Positions 1 to 5,530 of a DNA stretch of 7,014 bases are shown piece after piece. The stretch is from an uncultured Pelagibacteraceae bacterium (GTDB taxonomy: Bacteria > Pseudomonadota > Alphaproteobacteria > Pelagibacterales > Pelagibacteraceae), in NCBI GenBank assembly GCA_902588335.1, contig CACIOV010000032.1, positions 1 through 7,014 of the forward strand, in the 5' to 3' direction. Position numbers and translations under genes: made by a program. Below the pieces are notes generated by a model. That model made no database searches, was not told the origin of the DNA, and saw only the letters and a program-made list of their open reading frames with translations. Numbering within the stretch: position 1 is the first letter of the stretch; each line of letters opens with the position of its first letter.

Positions 1-62
1 GATCTTCTTCTAGATCTAGTTTTTTTCTTTTTTTTTTTCTTTTTCTGCTTTTTTTTTCTCAC
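1..62 (-). CDS. Possible N-terminus of a lysine/arginine-rich hypothetical protein (partial)
   Basis: The first 60 bases are almost pure T on the plus strand, with T runs at 20-26, 28-38, 40-44 and 49-57. The minus strand is therefore A-rich. A GTG at 62-60 opens a frame that stays open to the window edge and reads M-R-K-K-K-Q, eight Lys, then T-R-S-R-R-R. A GGGTGA at 71-66, three bases before the GTG, could act as a Shine-Dalgarno. The gene would follow the EVE gene on the same strand after a 29-bp gap. Two other minus frames weaken the case. A GTG at 69-67 gives only 17 codons before TAG at 18-16. The third frame is open to the edge but has no start. Family unknown: a basic nucleic-acid-binding protein is possible, and so is plain low-complexity spacer. 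Confidence 0.33.
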   Translation of the reverse strand, partial: MRKKKQKKKKKKKKTRSRRR

Positions 63-91
63 TTTTCACCCGAAATTATTTAAACAGTTTT

Positions 92-505
92 CTAGACTTT
101 ACCCATCTTATAAATTATTTTCCAGCTTTTAAAATCTACCGGCATTACTGATAATCTGCTTTGTTTGATTAAAGATAAGTGGTTAAGGGCCTTATTTTTT
201 TTAATATTTTCAAGAGAAACACCTTTTTTTAGTTTTTCTTTAAATTTTACTTTTATAGTAACAAATTTTTTATCCCTATCTGTGGGATCTATAAAAGCTG
301 TTTTAATAACTGTAACTATTCCCACAATTTCTTTTCCAATATTTGAATGATAAAAAAAACAAAAATCACCTTTTTTCATTTTTTTTAAATTATTTGAAGC
401 TTGGTAATTTCTAACACCATCCCACGTTACACCTTTGGATCCAGCTTTCTTTTGCTGATCAATTGACCATACATTAGGTTCTGATTTGAGCAGCCAATAT
501 TTCAT
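92..505 (-). CDS. EVE domain-containing protein (YTH/PUA-like fold; thymocyte nuclear protein 1-like)
   Basis: This 137-residue protein is a single EVE domain over its whole length. Visible signatures are WLLKSEP at residues 4-10, TWDGVRNYQA at 27-36, GDFCFFYHS at 46-54 and SRLSVMPV at 116-123. EVE domains belong to the PUA/YTH-like superfamily and are thought to bind modified bases in nucleic acids; the cellular role of the stand-alone bacterial form is not settled. The residue after SEP is Asn, where many relatives have Asp or Glu. The ATG directly follows the tsaD stop (TAA then ATG, no gap), so the two are very likely co-transcribed. A weak AGGA lies 12 bases upstream inside tsaD, so reinitiation after tsaD is likely. 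The family call is secure; the function is inferred only from fold and from its tRNA-modification neighbour. Confidence 0.93.
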   Translation of the reverse strand: MKYWLLKSEPNVWSIDQQKKAGSKGVTWDGVRNYQASNNLKKMKKGDFCFFYHSNIGKEIVGIVTVIKTAFIDPTDRDKKFVTIKVKFKEKLKKGVSLENIKKNKALNHLSLIKQSRLSVMPVDFKSWKIIYKMGKV

Positions 506-1579
506 TTAAATTTTTAATCCTGGTCCTTTTAAAAAAGGTGCCGAACTATCTAATGGCCATCTAGCTTTGGATGGAAATTCTAAATTATCGATTAAATTCA
601 TTTTATATCTTTCAATACCAGCCCAAGCTATCATTGCTGCGTTATCGCTACAAAGATTTACAGGAGGAAAAATAGAAGTAAATTTTTTTTCGTTTGATAG
701 TTTAGTTAAATTTTCTCTTATTTTTAAATTAGCAGCTACACCACCAGCAATTACAAAAGTTTTTTCTATATTTTCTTTATCCTTCAAAAACTCTTTCATT
801 GCTATTTTAGTTTTTTCATAAAGGATTTCGTTGATAGTTTTTTGAAAAGATGCAGCCAAATTGTATTTTTCTTTTTGGCTTTTTAATTTTTTAGAAGTTC
901 TAAGAACAGCAGTTTTTAAACCAGCAAAAGATAAATTGCACCCACCTTTTTTAAGTATCGGTTTGGGTAATTCAAAATAATTTTTATCTCCTTTTTTTGC
1001 CCATTCTTCAATTTTGGGTCCACCTGGAAATTCTATTCCTAAAAGTTTTGCAGTTTTATCAAAAGCTTCTCCGAGAGCATCATCAATTGTGGTGCCAAGT
1101 CTTTTATAATCATTCACTCCCTTTACTTCTAAAAATTGGGTATGCCCACCTGATATAAGTAGCAACAAATATGGAAATTTAATTTTTTTATTAATTTTAG
1201 GACTAAGAGCATGACCTTCTAGATGATTTACAGCTACAAAAGGTTTTTTTAATGATCCTGCTATTGCTTTTCCTGCATTTAAACCAACAGTTAAACAAAC
1301 TATTAAACCTGGACCAGCTGTTGCTGCTATTCCATTTATTTTATCAAAACTTAAATTACTTTCTTTGATAGCTTTTTTAATTATAAAATCTATTTTTTCA
1401 ACATGAGCTCTTGCTGCAATTTCAGGAACTACACCACCAAATTCTTTATGTTCATCAATTTGACCAGAAACAACATTTGATAAAATATCTCCTGTACCAT
1501 CAGTTTTTTCTCGCACAACTGATGCTGCAGTTTCGTCGCAACTTGTTTCTATTCCCAAAAAAGTAAGCTTTTCTTTCAT
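506..1579 (-). CDS. tsaD: tRNA N6-adenosine threonylcarbamoyltransferase TsaD
   Basis: TsaD transfers the threonylcarbamoyl group from threonylcarbamoyl-AMP to A37 of ANN-decoding tRNAs, giving t6A. It works in the cytoplasm with TsaB and TsaE, which are not in this window. With the start used here it has 357 residues, slightly longer than E. coli TsaD (337). ASKHA/Kae1 motifs run in order: GIETSCDETAAS at 9-20, metal-ligand histidines in NHLEGH (His119, His123), LLLISGGHTQFL at 139-150, GTTIDDALGEAFDKTAKLLG at 162-181, SFAGLKTAV at 217-225, GGVAANLKIREN at 279-290 and the metal-binding Asp312 in LCSDNAAMIA. The frame extends 19 codons upstream to an ATG at 1636, but that segment is hydrophobic and unlike TsaD, lies over the predicted promoter, and the family N-terminus begins at the ATG at 1579. 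It was formerly annotated as a sialoglycoprotease (Gcp/YgjD). Confidence 0.97.
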   Translation of the reverse strand: MKEKLTFLGIETSCDETAASVVREKTDGTGDILSNVVSGQIDEHKEFGGVVPEIAARAHVEKIDFIIKKAIKESNLSFDKINGIAATAGPGLIVCLTVGLNAGKAIAGSLKKPFVAVNHLEGHALSPKINKKIKFPYLLLLISGGHTQFLEVKGVNDYKRLGTTIDDALGEAFDKTAKLLGIEFPGGPKIEEWAKKGDKNYFELPKPILKKGGCNLSFAGLKTAVLRTSKKLKSQKEKYNLAASFQKTINEILYEKTKIAMKEFLKDKENIEKTFVIAGGVAANLKIRENLTKLSNEKKFTSIFPPVNLCSDNAAMIAWAGIERYKMNLIDNLEFPSKARWPLDSSAPFLKGPGLKI

Positions 1580-1580
1580 G

Positions 1581-1610
1581 TTGATTAGCTGTCTATAAAT
1601 ATAAAATAAT
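1581..1610 (+). promoter_or_regulatory. Putative promoter for the hemC-folD operon
   Basis: The only spacer ahead of hemC is the 59 bp shared with tsaD. On the plus strand TTGATT (1581-1586) is followed after 18 bases by AATAAT (1605-1610), matching consensus at 4 and 5 of 6 positions. Start of transcription near 1617 would leave about 22 bases of leader. A TATAAC at 1613-1618 is an alternative -10 but has no good partner at the right distance. It overlaps the divergent tsaD promoter, so the two may compete. Weak evidence in AT-rich DNA. Confidence 0.3.
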
Positions 1611-1636
1611 AATATAACATAAGTAATTTTTAACAA
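1609..1636 (-). promoter_or_regulatory. Putative sigma70-type promoter for tsaD
   Basis: On the minus strand TTGTTA (1636-1631) and TATTAT (1614-1609) are separated by 16 bases. They match the -35 consensus at 4 of 6 positions and the -10 consensus at 5 of 6. Transcription would begin near 1602, leaving a leader of about 22 bases before the ATG at 1579. The region is very AT-rich, so chance matches are easy. The spacing and position fit the chosen tsaD start. No operator or riboswitch-like structure was seen in this short leader. Confidence 0.45.
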
Positions 1637-1638
1637 TA

Positions 1639-2574
1639 ATGACAGATAAGAAAAAATTTATAATTGGATGTCGAGGTAGCAAGCTTTCATTAGCTTACTC
1701 AAATCATGTTAAGAATTTGCTAATAAAATCTAATTCTCAATTCAATGAAAATTTAATAGAATTAAAAATAATAAAAACTTCGGGCGATATATTTCAAAAT
1801 AAAAGAATATCAGATATTGGAGGCAAAGGGGTATTTTGTAAGCAAATAGAAGAAGAATTATTAGAATCAAAGATAAATTTGGCCGTTCATTCTTTAAAAG
1901 ATTTGCCTACAATAATGACAGAAGGACTATGCGTTAATGCTGTAGTAAAAAGAAATGATCCAAGAGATGCTTTTTTAAGTCATTCAAATAAATCTTTTAA
2001 TGATCTTAAACCGCTATCAAAAATTGGAACTAGTTCTTTTAGAAGGTACGCTCAATTAAAATTATTAAGAAATGATCTTGATATTGTTACAATGAGAGGA
2101 AATATTGATACAAGAATTACAAAGTTAAAAAATAAAGAGTACGATGCTATAGTTTTATCTTTAGCTGGAATTCAAATGCTTAATTTAGAAAATCAGATTA
2201 AAGAAATATTCACCATTGAGCAAATGTTACCGGCAATTGGCCAAGGAACAATTGCATTGCAGTGCAAAAAAGATGATCAAAAAACTTTAAGCATTTTAAG
2301 AACTATAAATGATAATGAAACATATTGTTGTATTCAGGCAGAACGCGCTTTACTTGAAGCAATAGGTGGAGATTGTGATACAGCTATTGGTGGTTTAGCT
2401 AAATTGTCAAATGATAAAATATCTTTAAAAAGTGAACTTTTTTCAAATGATGGAAAGAAAAAATTTGAATTTCAAAGCTCAGGACACTTTAGAGATGCTG
2501 TAGATATAGGTTATAAAGTTGGCAAAGAGTTATTAAAAAAAGCTGGTCCAGATTTTATAACACAGGGAAATTAA
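1639..2574 (+). CDS. hemC: Porphobilinogen deaminase (hydroxymethylbilane synthase) HemC
   Basis: HemC condenses four porphobilinogen molecules into hydroxymethylbilane, the linear tetrapyrrole used next by HemD. The 311-residue length is normal. Key sites are present: the RGS motif with Arg12, the catalytic Asp88 in HSLKDLP (84-90), substrate-binding Arg135/Arg136 in TSSFRR, Arg153 and Arg159 in MRGNIDTR, and LPAIGQG at 197-203. Cys246 in GGDCDTAIGG is the expected attachment site of the dipyrromethane cofactor; the Pro common two residues before the last Gly pair in relatives is Ala here. The ATG is the only sensible start: it begins right before the conserved GCRGSKLSLA strand, 59 bp from the divergent tsaD. 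No clear Shine-Dalgarno is visible. It is the first gene of a tight five-gene unit. Confidence 0.97.
   Translation: MTDKKKFIIGCRGSKLSLAYSNHVKNLLIKSNSQFNENLIELKIIKTSGDIFQNKRISDIGGKGVFCKQIEEELLESKINLAVHSLKDLPTIMTEGLCVNAVVKRNDPRDAFLSHSNKSFNDLKPLSKIGTSSFRRYAQLKLLRNDLDIVTMRGNIDTRITKLKNKEYDAIVLSLAGIQMLNLENQIKEIFTIEQMLPAIGQGTIALQCKKDDQKTLSILRTINDNETYCCIQAERALLEAIGGDCDTAIGGLAKLSNDKISLKSELFSNDGKKKFEFQSSGHFRDAVDIGYKVGKELLKKAGPDFITQGN
2564..2568 (+). promoter_or_regulatory. Ribosome binding site supporting the GTG start of hemD
   Basis: AGGGA sits inside the last codons of hemC, eight bases before the GTG at 2577. It supports that GTG as the hemD start, together with the family N-terminus (H-I-V-I-T-R-P) starting at once. 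No ATG lies in frame near this point. Confidence 0.6.
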
Positions 2575-2576
2575 AA

Positions 2577-3278
2577 GTGCATATCGTTATTACAAGACCT
2601 AAAGAAGATTCATTATATCTTATAGAAAACTTAATAAAATTAGGTCATACGGTAACTCATCTTCCTGTAATTAAAATTGAAAAATTAGAAACTAAAAAAA
2701 TAGATTTATTAAATTATAAAGCTGTAATTTTTACGAGTTCAAACGCAATAAGATTTATGGATATAGAAAAATTTAATTCAAAAATCAAATGTTTTTGTGT
2801 AGGCAAAGCAACAGAATTTACAGCAAAGCAGATCGGTTTTATAAATACTTACTCTTCTGAGGGAACAGTAGATTCTTTAATTGAATTAATCATAAGAACT
2901 TTGGATAGTAAATCAGGGAAATTGCTTTATTTGAGTAGCGAATTTATATCCAAAGATCTAGATAAAGATTTAATCAACGCAGGATATTTAGTAGATAGAA
3001 TTTCAAACTATACTTCGCTACCAATCGAAGAGATTGATAAACAAACATTAGATTTTTTTGAAAAAAAACCACCTGATGTTATTTTTATTTATTCTACAAA
3101 GAGTGCTAAAAATTTATTTAAACTTATAAATAAATATTCACTTTTAAACGTAGTGACTCAATGTAATCTAATGTGTATAAGCGAGAAGGTATTATCAGTA
3201 TTAAAACAGATTAAATGGAAAAAAGTATTTGTTTTTAGTCCTGGAGAAGAAGAATTTTTGTTAAAAAAAATTAGGTAA
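2577..3278 (+). CDS. hemD: Uroporphyrinogen-III synthase HemD
   Basis: HemD cyclises hydroxymethylbilane with inversion of ring D to give uroporphyrinogen III, the common precursor of heme, siroheme and cobalamin. The family is very divergent in sequence, so the call rests on scattered signatures plus context. ITRP is at residues 5-8, FTSSNAIRF at 52-60, VGKATE at 75-80, Tyr145 lies in NYTSLP (the conserved Tyr region), and the C-terminal VIFIYSTKSAKNL and CISEKV segments match the second lobe. The 233-residue length is typical. It starts with GTG two bases after the hemC stop, which suggests translational coupling of consecutive pathway enzymes. Only 3 bases separate it from the MscS gene. 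In many alphaproteobacteria hemD is followed by a mitofilin-like gene, which is not here. Confidence 0.92.
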   Translation: MHIVITRPKEDSLYLIENLIKLGHTVTHLPVIKIEKLETKKIDLLNYKAVIFTSSNAIRFMDIEKFNSKIKCFCVGKATEFTAKQIGFINTYSSEGTVDSLIELIIRTLDSKSGKLLYLSSEFISKDLDKDLINAGYLVDRISNYTSLPIEEIDKQTLDFFEKKPPDVIFIYSTKSAKNLFKLINKYSLLNVVTQCNLMCISEKVLSVLKQIKWKKVFVFSPGEEEFLLKKIR

Positions 3279-3281
3279 AAA

Positions 3282-4367
3282 ATGGATATATTTAAAAATT
3301 TTTCAGCTTTGTTCGTTGAGGTATGGGAAAAAGGTATTTTGGGAATAGATATTTTTCAAATACTGATTGGTTTAGGAATTTTTTTTATTTTCTTATTATT
3401 TAGAGGTTTTATTAGTAAAATTATTATTAATCGTTTGAAAAAAATAGCAAAAAAAACAACAAACAAACTAGATGATACTTTTGTTCAAGCAATGGAGGGT
3501 CCTGCAAGATTTTTTCCAATCGTTATAGGTTTTTTTATCGCAAGTTATTATTTAGAATTTAGTCCTGAGTCACAGTCATTTATAGATAATTTAAATAGAT
3601 CACTTATCACAATTTTAATTTTTTGGTTAATCCATCAGTTTATTCAACCTGTTAGCTATCTCTTGGGAGGATTAGAAAAACTTTTAACTAAAGAGTTAAT
3701 TGGTTGGATAGTTAAAGCTTTTAAAATACTTATTATTATTTTGGGTGCTGCGGCAGTTTTAGAACTATGGGGAATAAAAATAGGACCAATAATTGCTGGA
3801 TTAGGTTTGTTTGGTGTTGCGGTAGCATTGGGAGCTCAAGATTTATTTAAGAATTTAATATCAGGAATTTTAGTATTAGTAGAAAAAAGATTTAAAGTTG
3901 GGGACTGGATTATTGTTGAAAACATTATTGAAGGAATTGTTGAACGGATAGGGTTTAGATCAACTGTTGTAAGAAAATTTGATAAATCAATAGCGATCAT
4001 CCCAAACTTTCAGTTTGCAGAAAATGCCGTAATTAATATAAGCGAAACAACCAATTGGATAATTAGCTGGGTTATTACTTTACAATACAACACAACTATT
4101 GAACAACTTAAAAAGATTAGAGACGAAATAGAAAAATATGTTACTACTCACAAAGATTTTAAAACCAGCTTAGGCCATGCTGTTAGGGTTGATAAATTTT
4201 CTGATAGTTCAATAGATATGTATATTAGATGTTTTACAGTTACAGATGATTGGGATGAGTGGCTTGCGGTTAAAGAAAGACTAGCAATAGAAATTAAACA
4301 AATTGTGGAAAAAAATAATGCTTCTTTTGCGTTTCCAAGTCAATCTATTTATGTGGAGAAAAAATGA
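3282..4367 (+). CDS. MscS-family mechanosensitive ion channel, YnaI-like, about five membrane segments
   Basis: This 361-residue inner-membrane protein has the MscS core. Predicted helices lie near residues 24-48, 76-91, 106-124, 142-161 and 166-198. The last is the pore-lining TM3 with its small-residue pattern (AGLGLFGVAVALGAQDLFKN at 172-191). The cytoplasmic beta domain follows, with KRFKVGDWI at 202-210 and the IPNFQFAENAVINIS segment at 240-254. A mixed alpha/beta domain ends at FAFPSQSIYV, a common C-terminus in this family. Two extra N-terminal helices compared with E. coli MscS make it more like YnaI (343 residues). The expected role is to open on membrane tension during osmotic downshift and release solutes; ion preference cannot be read from sequence. 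AGG at 3273-3275 lies six bases before the ATG. Its stop overlaps the yggT start. Confidence 0.95.
   Translation: MDIFKNFSALFVEVWEKGILGIDIFQILIGLGIFFIFLLFRGFISKIIINRLKKIAKKTTNKLDDTFVQAMEGPARFFPIVIGFFIASYYLEFSPESQSFIDNLNRSLITILIFWLIHQFIQPVSYLLGGLEKLLTKELIGWIVKAFKILIIILGAAAVLELWGIKIGPIIAGLGLFGVAVALGAQDLFKNLISGILVLVEKRFKVGDWIIVENIIEGIVERIGFRSTVVRKFDKSIAIIPNFQFAENAVINISETTNWIISWVITLQYNTTIEQLKKIRDEIEKYVTTHKDFKTSLGHAVRVDKFSDSSIDMYIRCFTVTDDWDEWLAVKERLAIEIKQIVEKNNASFAFPSQSIYVEKK
4355..4358 (+). promoter_or_regulatory. Ribosome binding site of yggT inside the channel gene
   Basis: GGAG lies five bases upstream of the ATG at 4364, within the final codons of the MscS gene. Combined with the ATGA overlap, it fixes the yggT start and indicates translation coupled to the channel. 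Confidence 0.65.
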
Positions 4368-4654
4368 AGTCAATATTTGTTTTATTAGATAGTATAATAA
4401 CTATTTACTTATGGATTATAATTATTAATGCCATTTTAAGTTGGCTGGTTGCATTTAATATTCTCAATACGCAAAATAGATTTGTTTTTGCTGTACTCGA
4501 TGCAACTTATAAAATGACAGATCCCGCTCTAAATAGAATAAGAAGATATATACCAACTTTTGGTTCTATAGATATTTCTCCAGTAATTTTAATTTTACTT
4601 TTAATGTTCTTAAGAAATATTATTTTTGAAATTTTTGCACCGGGATTATTCTAA
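4364..4654 (+). CDS. YggT family membrane protein
   Basis: A 96-residue protein with two hydrophobic helices, at about residues 4-30 and 72-92, joined by a basic loop. The loop carries the family signature: TDPALNRIRRYIPTFGSID at 52-70, followed by SPVILILLL. This matches YggT (YlmG in plastids and Gram-positives), a small integral membrane family of uncertain biochemical role. E. coli YggT has been implicated in osmotic regulation, while plastid YlmG is linked to nucleoid or division functions. The length is typical of one YggT unit; E. coli YggT has two. The start overlaps the channel stop as ATGA, and folD begins one base after its own stop. Co-expression with an MscS channel favours a membrane/osmotic role, which is an inference. 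Confidence 0.92.
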   Translation: MKSIFVLLDSIITIYLWIIIINAILSWLVAFNILNTQNRFVFAVLDATYKMTDPALNRIRRYIPTFGSIDISPVILILLLMFLRNIIFEIFAPGLF

Positions 4655-4655
4655 A

Positions 4656-5501
4656 ATGATTATAGATGGGAAAAAAATTGCAGCCGAGCTGCGGGAAGAA
4701 TTAAAAAAAAAAATAGAAGAACTTAAATCTAGCTATAATTCTATTCCTGGATTAACTGTAATTTTAGTAGGCGAAGATGCCCCAAGTAAAATTTATGTAA
4801 AAAATAAGGAGAAATTTGCAAAAGAAGTTGGAATGAATTCAGAGGTAATTAGATATCCTGAAAATGTGGAAGAGAAAGTTCTTTTAAATAAAATTATAGA
4901 ATTAAATAATGATAAGAAAGTTTCAGGTATTTTAGTTCAATTACCTTTGCCAAAACATATAGATAAAAGAAAAGTTATTGAAACTATACTTCCTGGCAAA
5001 GATGTAGATGGGTTTCATCCTATGAATGTAGGAAATTTGTCATCAGGCTACGACAGCAGTATTCCCTGTACTCCATTAGGTTGTTATTTATTGCTTAAAA
5101 AAGTTGAGAAAAACTTAAGTGGTAAGCATGCAGTTATGATTGGAAGATCAAATTTAAATGGAAAGCCTATGACACAATTACTTTTAAAAGAAAATTGTAC
5201 TGTAACTATTGCTCATTCAAAAACAAAGGATTTAAAAACCGAATGTAGCAGGGCTGATATAATCATAGCAGCAGTAGGTAGGCCAAAACTTGTTAAAGGT
5301 GATTGGATAAAAAAAGGAGCAATAGTAATTGATGTCGGGATAAATAAGACAGATACGGGATTGGTTGGAGATGTTGATTTTGATGAAGTTTCTAAAGTTG
5401 CTAAAGCAGTCACACCAGTTCCAGGTGGAGTTGGTCCAATGACAATTGCTTGTCTATTAAGTAATACTGTTGAATGTTTTAAAAAAGTTAATTCTAAATA
5501 G
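4656..5501 (+). CDS. folD: Bifunctional methylenetetrahydrofolate dehydrogenase / methenyltetrahydrofolate cyclohydrolase FolD
   Basis: FolD interconverts 5,10-methylene-THF, 5,10-methenyl-THF and 10-formyl-THF using NADP, feeding purine and formyl-Met synthesis in the cytoplasm. The 281-residue length fits the family. The active-site Tyr47 and Lys51 lie in SKIYVKNKEK, Gln95 in GILVQLPLP (91-99), with KDVDGFHPMNVG at 115-126, PCTPLG at 137-142, the nucleotide-binding GRSNLNGKPM at 163-172 and TPVPGGVGPMT at 253-263. In the nucleotide loop the usual Val before GKP is Asn. The ATG at 4656 is chosen, giving the normal M-I-I-D-G-K start one base after the yggT stop. An in-frame TTG at 4626 would add ten residues unlike the family and overlap yggT by 29 bases. 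It is the last gene of the plus-strand unit. Confidence 0.97.
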   Translation: MIIDGKKIAAELREELKKKIEELKSSYNSIPGLTVILVGEDAPSKIYVKNKEKFAKEVGMNSEVIRYPENVEEKVLLNKIIELNNDKKVSGILVQLPLPKHIDKRKVIETILPGKDVDGFHPMNVGNLSSGYDSSIPCTPLGCYLLLKKVEKNLSGKHAVMIGRSNLNGKPMTQLLLKENCTVTIAHSKTKDLKTECSRADIIIAAVGRPKLVKGDWIKKGAIVIDVGINKTDTGLVGDVDFDEVSKVAKAVTPVPGGVGPMTIACLLSNTVECFKKVNSK

Positions 5502-5530
5502 AAAATAAAAAATTAACGAAGCTTTTTTTT
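5481..5530. terminator. Candidate bidirectional terminator between convergent folD and argG
   Basis: GTTAATT (5487-5493) and AATTAAC (5511-5517) form a perfect 7-bp inverted repeat around a 17-base loop. Read on the minus strand, the stem is followed at once by six T (plus-strand A6 at 5481-5486), the usual layout for an argG terminator. On the plus strand it is followed by GAAGC and then eight T (5523-5530), a poorer layout for folD. The stem has a single G-C pair per arm, so it is weak. The folD stop lies in the loop and the argG stop in the right arm. Confidence 0.42.

Noticed and set aside
10..19. Perfect palindrome CTAGATCTAG near the left edge
   Set aside because: Only ten bases with no loop, no flanking U-tract arrangement and no second copy; it may lie in coding sequence and is plausible by chance.
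16..69. 17-codon minus-strand frame from a GTG at 69 to TAG at 18-16
   Set aside because: Very short, low-complexity Lys/Glu sequence with no Shine-Dalgarno of its own; the frame from GTG 62 is better supported.
165..350. Plus-strand open frame of 61 codons opposite the EVE gene
   Set aside because: Phe/Ser/Ile-rich shadow of the antisense reading of an A-rich gene, with no family features or ribosome site.
567..821. Plus-strand open frame of 84 codons opposite tsaD
   Set aside because: It lies wholly inside the well-supported tsaD gene and has no recognisable motif, so it is an antisense shadow.
1580..1636. A 19-codon upstream extension of tsaD starting at an ATG at 1636
   Set aside because: The added residues are hydrophobic and unlike TsaD N-termini, and the extension would cover the predicted tsaD promoter. 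The conserved start M-K-E-K-L-T-F-L-G-I-E-T-S begins at 1579.
4626..4655. In-frame TTG start extending folD by ten residues into yggT
   Set aside because: The extra residues do not match FolD, TTG is a weak start, and the ATG at 4656 gives the normal family N-terminus one base after the yggT stop.
5213..5413. Minus-strand open frame of 66 codons opposite folD
   Set aside because: Antisense to conserved FolD motifs, with no start signals; Ser/Thr-rich composition is typical of a shadow frame.
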